The notes beneath the pieces were generated by a model. It was not told the DNA's origin and searched no databases. It saw only the letters and a list, made by a program, of their open reading frames with translations. From Aspidiotus rigidus (Eukaryota; Arthropoda; Insecta; Hemiptera; Diaspididae), in assembly GCA_035079385.1 (NCBI GenBank), contig JAVHKY010000003.1:17085001-17149000 (forward strand): 64,000 nucleotides of DNA. Reading direction: 5' to 3'. Shown piece after piece: positions 34,632 to 45,573 of the stretch. The stretch's first letter is position 1. Each line of letters opens with the position of its first letter. A program made the position numbers and the translations under genes.

Positions 34632-34930
34632 ATGAACATGAATTATAGAAGGTATTTATAGAAGTATTTTTGACGCTGAGTACCATGCCATTTATCGTTT
34701 TTCGATATTACCTCTCATTATTGAGCAATACTTATGTTCAATTCCCGCGCTTCACCGCCACAGGCAAGTGCACCTTCTCGCGTATTGACATTTTGTAGCT
34801 CGATAAGATACGTTACGCGTCGCAACAATCCGCAAAGTATTGTACAATAGTGTGAGGTAATATCAAAAAACGCCAGATGGCATGGTACTCACCGTCGAAA
34901 ATACTTCTAGAAATACTTTCTATAGTTCAT
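34632..34930. repeat. Small foldback with about 85-bp arms
   Basis: ATGAATTATAGAAGGTATTT, GACGCTGAGTACCATGCCAT and GATATTACCTCTCATTATTG return inverted as CAATAGTGTGAGGTAATATC, ATGGCATGGTACTCACCGTC and AATACTTTCTATAGTTCAT. About 120 bp lie between. The TRIM element is inserted at the outer edge of the right arm. Confidence 0.78.
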
Positions 34931-34936
34931 ACATGT

Positions 34937-35186
34937 TAAGACTCAGCGGTTTGTCTGGCAAACTTGTTCTTACGCCGTTAAGATAATTCAGAGGTGGCCT
35001 TACTATAATCAATATCAAAAATATCTGCCACTTGATTATCCGGCTACGTTACCGCAAAATCGATAAGCACCGGCAGAATAGAACTCGGTAGCTTATGTAC
35101 TCGCAACTCGCAACATTGACTGCGAGTGCCGATGCGACGCTACCAACACAAAAATTCGTGAGACCGGTACCTACAGTGTTCTTACA
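34937..35186 (-). repeat. TRIM 3' LTR
   Basis: Left LTR, 3' LTR in element orientation, adjacent to the purine tract. Confidence 0.88.
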
Positions 35187-35329
35187 TCTCCCCCTCTCGG
35201 GGACCCCACCACCAGAGAAGATTGCCAGGCTGATCGTTTACCCAAGTTCAGAGGTTGAAAGACTTAACTTAGGCATTCCGTTTTTCCCGACACCCGAACT
35301 CTAGGGGGCGTAAACGGCTTATCAATTTG

Positions 35330-35579
35330 TAAGACTCAGCGGTTTGTCTAGCAAACTTGTTCTTACGCCGTTAAGACAATTCAGAGGTGGTCTTACTATA
35401 ATCAATATCAAAAATGTCTGCCACTTGATTATCCGGCTACGTTACCGCAAAATCGATAAGCACTGGCGTAATAGAGCTTGGTAGCTCATGTACTCGCAAC
35501 TTGCAACATTGACTGCGAGTGCCGATGCGACGCTACCAACACGAAAATTCGTGAGAACGGTACCAACAGCGTTCTTACA
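35330..35579 (-). repeat. TRIM 5' LTR
   Basis: Right LTR, 5' LTR in element orientation. The sequence following it on the minus strand starts CAAATTGATAAGC and has no TGG primer-binding site. Confidence 0.86.
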
Positions 35580-35584
35580 CATGT

Positions 35585-36914
35585 TCGCTCCAAAAGTTTG
35601 GAATTGGTTTGTGTGTGTAAGCCATCACGTCGGTTTAAAGTTTGATCTTTAGGAAGAACAAATTGCCGGAAAACAAGGAGCACAAGTAAACAATCACTCT
35701 GACATTCTTCCCTAGTTTGATGGACTCTCCTAACCGGGAGAGATGTAAAAAAAACTGGCACGTTTCCTCACGATAATTTAGCGATGTTCATGTTGGTGAC
35801 GTTGCATTAAAACTCGCTGATGAAATTAGCAGTGCATGTCGAGTATCATAAGTTGTGTTTTTGTTCCCATACAGACAATTAACAATTAATGTTGTCCCGG
35901 TCATCTCTGAACTTCTGTGAGCCGGGTTAGAACGGACGACGAACTATTGACTCTTACATAACTAGCTAATAAAATATGTGTAGACTGCCATCTTGAATAG
36001 ATTTAGGTCTCCAACTGAATGGTAGCTGTATGTATTGAAGTTTCATGTTTTCAACATAGAATGTCGTCATCAACCTACTTCAAAGTACAGAAAAATAATA
36101 CAAATTGAGCTATCAGCTGTAAACTTATACCTGCTCATGTATTTTAGAGTGTTTATGTATGTACCCACAAGGATAAGTACATATGTCACCAACTTTCTTG
36201 AATTTTCTAAAATTATAGGTATCTGTAGATCCGGAGAAGGTTTCTGGTAAAAATCAAAATTTTAGCTCCCACAAAAAAAAAGTTCTCATTGTAAAATGAT
36301 ATCCTCGCTGTTCGCGTCAGGTAAAGAACCACTGGAACTCAAAAGGAATCATCAAGTATAAAACGTCTTCCCACTGAACGAATGTTGGCACGTCCCAGTT
36401 TTAAAAATGTAATTATTGTGATAGTAACTCAAGTTTTACCCGTTTCTAGGATTGCAGCTCCTGTAATTTCTTTTTAATGAGTCTAATTTCAGATTTTTCT
36501 GCGAAAATTGATAACTTTATGTATCTTAACCTGACGTTTATTGTGTTCTGACAGAAAAGAAAAAAACCCTGCCCCTATCGATGACACCAGTTTTTTCTCA
36601 TGAAGTATCATAAGAATTTTCGGAAGAGAGATAGAGATAGAAAGAGAGAGAGTATTAAATAATTTGGTAAACCCAATTCCTTATGAAATTCTTAGAACAG
36701 AAAGAGAAGACATATATGATGGTGATCCAAGCTATATGCGAAAAGCTATCACGAAAGAAATTGTAGACGAGGGAGATATTTGAGTATCTGTACAATTTAT
36801 CAACCGACCCAAAGAGAAAAGATGGGAGAGGAGAGACTGCTGCCAATGAAGTGATGTATATCTGTTGTATTTAAATTTTGAGAATGGCCAAGCCTCCGTA
36901 TGAAATGCAGCTTA
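35585..36914. other. No gene; a Helitron-like fragment near 36.4 kb
   Basis: 36395-36530 (GTAATTATTGTGATAGTAAC, GCAGCTCCTGTAATTTC, AATGAGTCTAATTTCAGATT) resembles the interior of the Helitron at 41.8 kb. Near 35895 a phrase (GTGAGCCGGGTTAGAACG) resembles one near 34550. Otherwise nothing recognisable. Confidence 0.4.
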
Positions 36915-37497
36915 TGCTTACAAAACTCAAGTCTAGGCACGCCTCAGGCGCAACGTCAACGCCTAGTACATAATTTATATACGTAAGATGCTGGTAAATG
37001 ATATCTGCTGTGTACAGTGTCACGGGGGCGTATGACGTTAGAAATTGAACGGCATGGACAAACAAATCAAGATTATCTTACAAAAAATAATGAGCGAGAA
37101 CACCGAGTTCTATTCGTATTACAGTCAAAATAAACACTTTTGTGTAAATATTTGAAAGAATCATACGAGAATATTGATCACTTTTTAGCCTATATGGCAG
37201 ATCTATTCAATTATAGCGCTTCACGCTACATAATCACAAATTTATTTACTCTGATCCTCTTCAACCATTCCAATAGATTAGCGTCCACAAGATCTTGATG
37301 TTGGGACGCGTTGAAATTGCGACCTTTACAACTTTTGAACTTGTATCCTTGACCCAATATAAGTTAATTTAACACTTAGTATACCAGGCTACACAAATAA
37401 ATAGGCTAAAAAGTGCTGGCGGAAAAGGGAGCCCCCGTGACACTGTACACACCAAATATACTGCTTGCGCCTCAGGTGCTAGACTTGAATTTTGTAG
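36915..37497. repeat. Inverted repeat pair (GCCTCAGGCGCAA arms)
   Basis: CTTACAAAACTCAAGTCTAG, GCACGCCTCAGGCGCAA and GTGTACAGTGTCACGGGGGC at the left return inverted as GAGCCCCCGTGACACTGTAC, TTGCGCCTCAGGTGCTAG and ACTTGAATTTTGTAG at the right. The right arm lacks about 50 bp that the left arm has. Likely a foldback remnant about 580 bp long. Confidence 0.65.
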
Positions 37498-37592
37498 GTA
37501 TATCCTTATACAACACCCTTGGGGTATGTCAAGTTAAGAAAGGAAAGAAGACGGAGCTAGGCTAGTTTGATCGAGGTTTGGTCAACCTTTTT

Positions 37593-38345
37593 AACAGGGA
37601 ACCTGTTTTATGGGGGGCTTTTTGAGAAATTTGCCTTGCGCCGTCCAGCAAAAACTTGGAAAAACTTCGACTCTCGTGCTATATATGATAGGAGGGGGAC
37701 TTGGAAAAATTTCGACTCTTGAGCCATATATGATAGGAGAGGGACTTGGAAAAATTTCGACTCTTGAGCCATATATGATAGAAGGGGGACAGAAAAATTT
37801 CGACTCTTGAGCCATATATGATAGGAGAGGGACTTGGAAAAATTTCGACTCTTGAGCCATATATGATAGAAGGGGGACAGAAAAATTTCGACTCTCGAGC
37901 CATATATGATAGAAGGGGGGCAGAAAAATTTCGACTCTTGAGCCATATATGATAGGAGAGGGACTTGGAAAAATTTCGACTCTTGAGCCATATATGATAG
38001 AAGGGGGACAGAAAAATTTCGACTCTTGAGCCATATCTGATAGGAGGGGGACTTGGAAAAATTTCGACTCTCGAGCCATATATGATAGGAGAGGGACTTA
38101 GAAAAATTTCGACTCTCGAGCTATCTATGATATGAAATGGATTTGGAAAAATTTCAACTCTGGAGCTATCATATATAGCTGGAGATTCGAGAAAAATTTA
38201 GACTCTCAAACTATATTAGGTATACTAGGCTTAAAGTAGGTCTAGGCCTTCTTTATTCTAGCTTTATCTAGGTCTAGGCTTCCTTGGATTTTCAATACCA
38301 TATCCCATTTGACTCATAAAACAGGTTCCCTGTGTTCCTCGTTCA
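37593..38345. mobile_element. Minisatellite-bearing element (block 5)
   Basis: Starts AACAGGGAACCTGTTTTATG, GGGGGCTTTTTGAGAAATTT and the CGCCGTCCAGC phrase, then about eleven units of the 45-bp repeat (some are 41-bp variants lacking TTGG), then the AGGCCTTC...TAGCTTTATCTAGGTCTAGG module, then CATAAAACAGGTTCCCTG and GTTCCTCGTTCAACTTCG. The border GGGAACCTG is inverted at the two ends. Long frames across it (162, 127 and 74 codons on the minus strand) are repeat translations. Confidence 0.8.
37678..38165 (+). repeat. 45-bp minisatellite, block 5
   Basis: Exact spacing of 45 bp between successive ATATATGATA anchors at 37681 and 37726. Units alternate between a GGAGAGGGACTTGG form and a shorter AGAAGGGGGACAG form, so part of the array behaves as a two-unit (about 86-bp) higher-order repeat. 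Confidence 0.95.
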
Positions 38346-39564
38346 ACTTCGTTAAGGAAGCCGTCGTTTTTTTTTACTCTTGAAGATGTTTTTTTTTAAT
38401 ATATAAGTTTTTTCAAATAAGCGATATTTTCTTCACGAAATATGAGTTTTAGCACTCAAAAAATATATACCTTTCAAAAATTTTTACTATGTGTATGGGA
38501 CCAACTATACAAATTTGAGTGCAATAATTTTTCAATTTTGATAATACTGTGAAACCATTCTTAAAAAGTGAGAACATAGATTTCTAGCTTCTGGGGTGGG
38601 CTCCACGTGTATGAGTTAGAAAATTCTTAACAGACAACAACAATGTTTAATGATGATGAACAAAACGTATCATCAAAAGTCGCCGAGAAAATCGTAATCC
38701 CAGACAATTCTATCAATCGTTAAATTTCTTGTCTATTCACCTTGAGAGCGTCAGATTACTAAAAGAAATATATTACAGTTACGCCAGCACACCTACATCA
38801 TCTTTTTACGCCAACAGGGTCATGACTCAAATCGTGGGAATTTACTCTGAGACTTTATGAAATAGTACTCGCTTTTCCAGTTACATTTCTCTAGTAACTT
38901 TATAGCGTTAGCTTCGTGAAAATGTTACTGAGTCCACTTTCAGCGTACGTCTAGCTACTAAACTCAATTTAGAATAATAACCCCGCAATGGTCGGTAGGC
39001 TGATGAAGACGTTCGAGAAAGAGAGAGAAAAAAGGAAAGTTTTCTTTCGCAAAAACCAATTTACTCACGCACGCGGCGGCTATTTCATAGCGTAGGGTAG
39101 TCCAACTAGATTTATAGGTTTGAAGTAAATATTGTGTACCTGTCTGATGACTATACGTACGACTAGACCTGGGCTACATTTAAATTATACTGTTCGGCAC
39201 TTCATTTAAATCGGCGAACGTGCTGAAATGAAAGAACTTTTAAACGACCACATGCACACCTAATTTTGACTTGGATTTTTTTTGGCAACGTGAAAATAAA
39301 AGGAGGAGAGAATAATAGAACAATGAAAAACGTATACCTTCTGATCCTCTCCAGTATTGAGTACGAAATTGTTAGGTATCAATCTGTAATATAATTATCA
39401 ATGGTGACTTTGTGATTTCAAATCTGCATTTTGTCTCTTTTTATTGACCTATTTTCCTATGTTTGCTACATCAAAATAAAACTATTTTGTCGAAAAATGA
39501 ATTTCAAAAAAATTCGTTTGGTATATTATTATACTGCTAAATATGTTCAATTCTCGTGGATGCA
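38346..39564. other. No gene recognised
   Basis: AT-rich DNA. No motif, RNA gene or repeat identified. Confidence 0.45.
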
Positions 39565-39761
39565 TAGGGCTCTTCCTCTATATCATATTGCAAACTCGTT
39601 TATCTTAATGGTACTTGCTTTGCATTGCTCCTAGGGAAGGGGAATAGATATGCTAATACTACGTATTCAATTCCCTTGCCTTAGGACCAATGTAAAGCAA
39701 GTATCATTACGACAAGAATCAGGCAAATGAGTATGCAACAAAATACAGAGTGAAAGGCCTA
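39565..39761. mobile_element. Hairpin MITE, copy 2 (TA target)
   Basis: Starts TAGGGCTCTTCC and ends GGCCTA. Arms of about 85 bp fold back (AATGGTACTTGCTTTGCATT pairs with AATGTAAAGCAAGTATCATT). Position by position it resembles the MITE at 26034 (TAGGGC-TCTTCC, ATTGCATAC or ATTGCAAAC, AATGGTA, CATTGCTC), so the two are members of one family. Confidence 0.78.
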
Positions 39762-40713
39762 TGATTTGTTATATTTCCCTAGTATTATACTGTATACAGC
39801 AATGTGACGTTAAGAGAAGGGCAGTGGGAATCAAATTAAGAACGTCGAGGAATATTTTCTGATACGTATACTAGCAAAGTTGAGACAAGCGACAGCGTCT
39901 ATAGGGCCTACCATGCAATTGTACAGATTTTGTTGTTCCAAGTTTTTTTGGTAGTATTTTATTTATTCAAAGTTTTCGGATTTCAGTCTCATTCTCTTAC
40001 AGCCATCTTATAACATATTTATTGGGAAGGAAAGAAGTAAAATATTTTGAAGAAGAGACGTCTCGCAGAACCGTATTTAATAAAATAGATGTTTGATTTG
40101 TTAATTCTCCATTTATTCATCCATCTACCTATAGGCCTACTTATTTTTAAATTTTAACTACCTATTTAGATTCATCTTCTTCCTCGTCCGATTTTACTGG
40201 TGAGGTTTGCTTATGAATTTCCGTAAAATGAGTGTAATTTATGTCTTTATGGTGATAACTTATTTGAGTAGACTCTTATAGGCTAAGTTGACGATTCTTT
40301 ATAGATTTTGACTTATGCAATTTTTTTTAGTCGCATAACGCTTATAGTTTATTTCTTTCTTTTTATTCTTTTGTTTCTAAATCTACGTAACCTCTTTTCT
40401 TTTAGACGTACCGTATTCTAATTAATCATCTGCTTTCGTATCTTTTGTTGATTTATGAATTAAAACGATATTGCGTTGTCGCTTCGCAGTTATTCGAGAG
40501 TTCAGAATCAGCGATGAAATTACAAAAACTCGTTCATTCTTTCCGAAATGATTAGCATATTTTTCTGACAACTGGAGATCAATTTTAATGTCATACTTCT
40601 TCGATCTGCGTTTTTAATTTAATTCTCACTGTCTTATATTCCAATTCTACGTCCTCGCCTTTCGTCTTAATTACTTCTTTTTCCAAACTTTTAACAAATT
40701 TCCGATGTTTTTG

Positions 40714-40745
<32 letters not shown>

Positions 40746-41267
40746 CATTATTTGTACGATGAGTATTTCGGCCTGAACACTTTCTTCATTCTTCGTCGGT
40801 TAAACCATTGACAAATACTCCTAAGAAAGCAAAATGGATGAGGTAAAACAAATTAAAATACAAACTACTACATTAAATTAATTCTTCCGTCGTCACAAAC
40901 TTGCGCCGTGTATTAAACGAAGATTTCACTTTACTCGTTTCCTATCATGAACTTTTTGTTTGTTGCTTAAATAGGCTACTCTTTTTCCAGTATTATTTTT
41001 GTTAGAGATCATTTTTTCTACTGCAAAACTATGAGTCACTAAATGAAGAAAATTCAAAAATTATCTTTCTGAAAAATTGAGAAAAATCACTCAAGCTGTC
41101 GATGAAATTTTGTCTTGGATAATAATTTTGACTCGTGAGAATTATCTAATCTCGGACTAGTTCTAACTCGTCTCAATCAAAAATCTAGTGGCAAGAAAAA
41201 AATTAAAAACTTCAATTCGAGAAGTAGGCTATACATTTAATAAAATATTAAGTTGTTTGATTTTTAA
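39762..41267. other. No gene; a poly-T tract near 40.72 kb
   Basis: AT-rich DNA with an uninterrupted poly-T run of about 27. No conserved motif recognised. Confidence 0.45.
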
Positions 41268-41650
41268 CAGGGAACCTGTTTTGAGGGAGGTTAATTTGAA
41301 GAAATATGACGGGCGACGGGCGCCGCGAGGCAAAACGTGGGACTTTAAGAATTTCTACCTCCGGGTTACGTATCTTAGGAGGATATTTATAAAAATGTTA
41401 ACAAGGAACCTGTTTTATGGGGGGTTTTCTGAGAAGTTTGCAGTGCACCGCGCCACCCGGAAAAAAACTTGGAAAAATGTCGACCCCGTAGCCATATATG
41501 ATAGGAGGAGGACATAGAAAAATTTTGACTCTCGAGCTATATATGATAGGAGGGGGACTTGAAAAAAATGAGCTATATATGATAGGAGGAGAACTTGGGA
41601 AATTTCGACCCTCTAGTCATGTATTTTTTCCAAGTCCCCTCCTATATATC
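41268..41650 (+). repeat. Border modules and 45-bp minisatellite, block 6
   Basis: Two successive border phrases (AACAGGGAACCTGTTTTGAG at 41268 and AAGGAACCTGTTTTATGGGG at 41405) precede four short minisatellite units (ATATATGATAGGAGG, GGACTTG, AAATTTCGACC). This block has only one orientation of border, so it may be a truncated element. Confidence 0.75.
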
Positions 41651-41795
41651 AGGCCTAGTTTCCTTAGCCGTGGTCAGGGACGTGGAAAAGTTTTCCAGGC
41701 TACTTATTATAGGCCTAGTATAGTATATTAGGCCTATTATAATGAAGGCTAAATTCGAAATACCTAGAATAACGAAGGCTCAAGCTATTCAGGAA

Positions 41796-42749
41796 TCTAA
41801 TATATAAAGTAGAATGTTTGTCGGTATATCTGTCTGTATGTCTATCTGTATGTTCGTCCATAACTTTCGAACGCCTTCACCTAACGACCTGGAATTTTTT
41901 TTGAAAAATTTCGTTTTTTCTGGGTCAGGTTCTTAAATACATTTCGATGTTTTGACTCCCTGAAGGTGGAGTAGGGGGCGACAAAATTAGGAAAAACGGG
42001 ATTATCGAGTACTGAAACTGCTTTGCGCTGTACGTTAGACCTACGCGCGTTGGGTGGCGCAGTTTCGAAAATTGAATTATTGTGATAACTCGAGTATAAC
42101 TCATTTTTATGAAAAATTGAAGAGAACAAAAATTGTAGCCCCTGTAATTTCCTTTCGAATGAGCCCGGTTCCAGATTTTTAGGACGAAATTTTGTGACTA
42201 CAGTATTCGCTGTACTTCCATACTGAGTAAGTTATTTTATTCACAGTTTTAAAAACACCTACATAAAGGATTTTACATCCGGTATCTCATACAAAAACCA
42301 ATGTCTAGACACGGTGCGCACTGCGTATGGGCTAGCGGAAATGACCTTTTTTTTTACCTGTTGTCCGTGTGTTTTCTTAGGGACTGACAAAATGTCAATG
42401 GATTTGTCTGTATTCTGCTGCGATACAGGCTTCACGCGTTAAGTCAGCTCTCAAGTGAATTAGTGTTTAAAAAATTTAATTTTTGGTGATTTTATTTTTG
42501 TGCGACTCGGAACTTTGATATTTTATAAGTACAGTCGCAGTTTTTGGTGTCTATTTTCTTATTTTTGAACTGAATAGATGTGAATTTTGCAAAACTCTTT
42601 CCACTGTTTCTTTTTTAAAAATTCATCTGAATTCCAAGATACCTACAAAACACACATACCTACAAGATACAGATACCTATAAAACACAGATATCTACCCA
42701 AAACACAGCTAGCGGTCAGGCGCGCCGGAGGCGCGTCGCCAACCACTAG
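41796..42749 (+). mobile_element. Non-autonomous Helitron, 954 bp
   Basis: Begins TCTAATATATAAAGTAGAAT, GTTTGTCGGTATATCTGTC, the style of arthropod Helitron 5' ends, and ends with a GC-rich hairpin (CGCGCC-GGA-GGCGCG) followed 10 nt later by CTAG. The base before TC is A and the base after CTAG is T, the A^T insertion site of Helitrons, and there is no target duplication or TIR. No Rep/helicase is encoded, so it must be moved in trans. A related fragment is near 36.4 kb. Confidence 0.72.
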
Positions 42750-42959
42750 TGAGAATATACAATAGTAACTCTCATAAAACTGGTTCCCTGTTTGCCTTCA
42801 TTAACAAGGTTAATGAATTTTCTCTAACCTAATTTTTTGAGGAAAATTCTTATCAGTAAGGTAGATAAATTGGTCATCAAACAACGAATAAACGTACAAA
42901 ATTTTTGGCTGGGGAGAAACTTTGAAAGCCAAATGCAAGGAAACTGGAATGACCTTCAC

Positions 42960-43300
42960 GACTTAAGGAACAACGACGGCTTCCTTAACGAAGTTAAACG
43001 AGGAACGCAGGGAACCTGTTTTATGAGTCAAATGGGATTTGGTATTGAAAATTCAAGGAAGCCTAGACCTAGATAAAGCTAGTATAAACAAGGACTAGAC
43101 CTACTATAAGCCTAGTATAATATAGTTGGAGAGTCTAAATTTTTCTCGAATCTCCAGCTATATATGATAACTCGAGAGTTGAAATTATAGCTCGAGAGTC
43201 GAAATTTTTCTACGTTTTTTGCTGGACGGCGCACAGCAAATTTCTCAAAAAGCCTCCATAAAACAGGTTCCTGTTAAAATTTCATGAGTCAAATGGGATT
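42960..43300. repeat. GGGAACCTG border modules, tandem
   Basis: GGCTTCCTTAACGAAGTTAA, CGCAGGGAACCTGTTTTATG, the GGAAGCCTAGACCTAGATAA module and GGACGGCGCACAGCAAATTT, then AAAACAGGTTCCTG. The module containing GGGATTTGGTATTGAAAAT is duplicated (43028 and 43293), about 265 bp apart. Confidence 0.75.
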
Positions 43301-43394
43301 TGGTATTGAAAATGCAAGGAAGCCCAGACCTAGATAAAGCTAGTATAAAAAAGGCCTAGACCTAATATAAGCCTAGTATAATATAGTTTGAGAG

Positions 43395-43469
43395 TCTAAA
43401 TTTTTCTCGAATCTCCATCTATATATGATAGCTCGAGAGTTGAAATTTTTCCAAGTCCATCTTCTATCA
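43395..43469 (-). repeat. 45-bp minisatellite, block 7, interrupted by the hAT element
   Basis: A unit reading CTCGAGAGTTGAAATTTTTC, CAAGTCCATCTTCTATCA stops where the hAT begins. The missing half-unit (TATATGGCTCGAGAGTCG) lies just after the hAT's right end at 53646. This gives an empty-site reconstruction by position alone. Confidence 0.85.
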
Positions 43470-43534
43470 TAGTGGTTTTCAAACTGGGGTCCGCGAGAGC
43501 CGAACTGGGGGTCCGAGAAAGATGGAAAACGTAG

Positions 43535-45056
43535 AAAAAAAACACTCACGCAGTCGCGTGAGTAGTACACGACTTTTCTTCCCACAATGCAAAAAACATT
43601 GAGCGAGTCACTCCCTCGCTTTAAATTAAATACCAATGACCTGTCAATCATGTCAAACATTTGTAGAATAAACAATAAAACTCAGTTTATAAATTCTATC
43701 ACTACGATGTCACATCGACAGATAACAGAGTAAAAATACCTATAATCCAATAAGGAAACCTGAATTTTGTTATAATTTAGGCTAAGAGTCATCTAAAACC
43801 TACAAAACTTCTCCAGAAAAACCACTCCCCCTCCCCCTGTCCAAACTGCTACGAGGCTATAACAGTTGTTTCTAATAAGAAAGAGCTCTACAATCATTTT
43901 TTCCCATACGTTATTCTTATATTATTAGTCTAGTTTACTTTATATTAGGATGAGTGGTTCAATTCTTTATCGCTTCCGATTCCTGGCATCTCCTAAAGCT
44001 ATCTCCAGCTGCTATTCCTCTCGTGCACTAATAAATTGCCTTCACGCTATCATATCACCATTTTCTATGCACACTCCACCCCAAAATTCTTCATCTGGGA
44101 ATCCAGCTACAACGAGATCCCGAAAAACTAAAAAAATCGATGTCGAAACGAAAGAAGCAACCAATCACCCAATAGTCAACCCTTCATTCCTTCCCTCACG
44201 CTTCAACCATTCCAAACGTATTAACAAAATACCTCACTTTTCTAGCTAGAAAATTCAGTAAAAATATATAGCACCCAAGCCTGGTATACTCGTTAGTCTA
44301 ATCTCAAATCTCACTCAAAAAAAACAGTTCTAATTGAAAATGATCTTTCCGTCTCCTCAGACACCTCAAATCAACTATGAACCACCATTAATTATGTACT
44401 CATACATGAAAAAATGACAAATAAATCAATTATTAATTAAGAGTGAAATCACCCAGGTAGTCTCGCATCAGCACACTTGATGAAGATTAAAAAATTGTAC
44501 TTAATCATTCAAACTCAAGGTTTTCACTATCGAGACTAATAATAATGAAAAATAGCTAGAAAAATGAACAACCTGCCATTGCCACTATCCGTTCAAAAAT
44601 AAATTTAACAAAACAAATAAAATTTGACAAAACAAAATTCAACGCTCTAGGGGCTGTGGGAAGCGAGATACAAGTGTACTAAATTTGAACGAAAAGGTTT
44701 CATCAGAAATAAAATCCAATGAACCCTTGGTAAAGAATGAACAAAGAATGAACCTGTCGAATGATGAAAGGTTCTTCACAATACACGTACTGATAACGAA
44801 AGTGGTAAACGTATAGGAAAATCCGCTTCTCCTAACGTAAGCAGCTACTCGCAGCTATTTGTAAGAAGCTACTCGTAATAGTGAAAAATTTTAAAAAAAA
44901 AGTGAAAATTTCTCGAGAACTACTCATCCGATCCTCAAAAAAAATGCAGGTGCACATCTTCAAATATAATACTACAATATGGCCGAGTTACAAAAAAATC
45001 CATCGGGTAGTTTTGGAGGAGTTGCGCGGACAAAAAAATCTTATATATATATATAA
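43535..45056. repeat. Left arm of internal inverted repeat
   Basis: Begins ACACTCACGCAGTCGCGTGA and ends GCGCGGACAAAAAAATCTTA next to a TA run. Nearly all of it is found inverted in 50157-52126, at high identity over long runs (for example 44640-44800 against 50520-50680). The 99-codon frame (MSGSILYRFRF...) is inside. Confidence 0.9.
43950..44249 (+). CDS. Unrecognised 99-codon open frame in a repeat arm
   Basis: Starts MSGSILYRFRFLASPKAISS and is rich in Ser, Pro, Asn and Lys, with no known domain. A copy at 51408-51707 (minus) differs at very few residues, and a more diverged copy is at 57403-57708 (minus). Open frames in all three could reflect selection or only DNA similarity. With no promoter, splice signal or known homologue I treat it as a questionable gene. 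Confidence 0.25.
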   Translation: MSGSILYRFRFLASPKAISSCYSSRALINCLHAIISPFSMHTPPQNSSSGNPATTRSRKTKKIDVETKEATNHPIVNPSFLPSRFNHSKRINKIPHFSS

Positions 45057-45204
45057 GGAAACCTGAATTACCGACTTTTCTAACTAGAAAAGTGAGGTAT
45101 TACACCCGTAGCAAGGTCAACAGGGGGAGTGGGCAATGAACTTTCTCGACGTTTTAGGGGTCCTAGATCACAACTAGCATAAAAAAAAATTTCAGGTTTC
45201 CTTA
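45057..45204. repeat. AAGGAAACCTGAA-bounded spacer
   Basis: Starts AAGGAAACCTGAATTACC and ends with the inverse TTCAGGTTTCCTT. Its contents match inverted 52118-52245, including GATCTAGGACCCCTAAAACG and TACGGGTGTAATACCTCAC. The same AAGGAAACCTGAA phrase opens 43753 and, in inverse, 57783, suggesting a small module that inserts repeatedly in this family. Confidence 0.6.
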
Positions 45205-45210
45205 TATATA

Positions 45211-45503
45211 TAAGATACTCGAGTTAAGCGAGTACAAAGAAATCAAACGGCGAGAATCGAATGTGTTTATTGATTATAAACGAATTCAAAAACAGAGTCG
45301 TTTGAAAGTAACGCGTGAAAGCGAGGAGACGTATAAGTAGACTAAACTGAAAATCAAGAGCAGAGTCGAGATATTGTGCATCTAGACGAGATTAACAGGA
45401 TATGACAGGAAAAGAGAGAAGCGATTAAATGAAAGAGGAATGAATGTAGATGATGACGATGACGTGATAGTGACGCGACATGTCGAGGATGGAATCTCTT
45501 ACA
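45211..45503 (-). repeat. Ty3/gypsy 3' LTR
   Basis: Left LTR, downstream in element orientation. Contains GATGATGACGATGACGTGAT near its start. The purine tract abuts it. Confidence 0.95.
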
Positions 45504-45516
45504 TCCCCCCTTCCCA
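45504..45516 (-). other. Polypurine tract
   Basis: On the minus strand GGGAAGGGGGGA ends exactly where TGTAAGAG of the 3' LTR begins, the expected place of the plus-strand primer. The TRIM at 34.9 kb has a similar tract in the same place. Confidence 0.88.
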
Positions 45517-45573
45517 GTCATTTAAGCGCTGAAGAAAGAAGGTGAAGAGAAAGGAAAGGAAAAATGGAATGAA

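Larger units (their letters stand above)
34937..35579 (-). mobile_element. TRIM (terminal-repeat retrotransposon in miniature)
   Basis: Two directly repeated LTRs of 250 bp each, about 15 differences between them, flank only 143 bp. The element is bounded by a perfect CATGT duplication (34932-34936 and 35580-35584). On the minus strand the LTR runs TGTAAGAAC...GAGTCTTA, and a purine tract (GAGAGGGGGAGA) lies immediately before the left LTR, fixing the orientation. There is no coding sequence, so it must have been mobilised in trans. The termini resemble those of the intact Ty3/gypsy element at 45.2 kb (TGTAAGAG...GTATCTTA and a similar purine tract). Confidence 0.88.

Noticed and set aside
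37591..38079. 162- and 127-codon minus-strand frames (FFQVPLLSYMAQESK repeats)
   Set aside because: These are translations of the 45-bp repeat; 45 is a multiple of 3, so long frames arise automatically.
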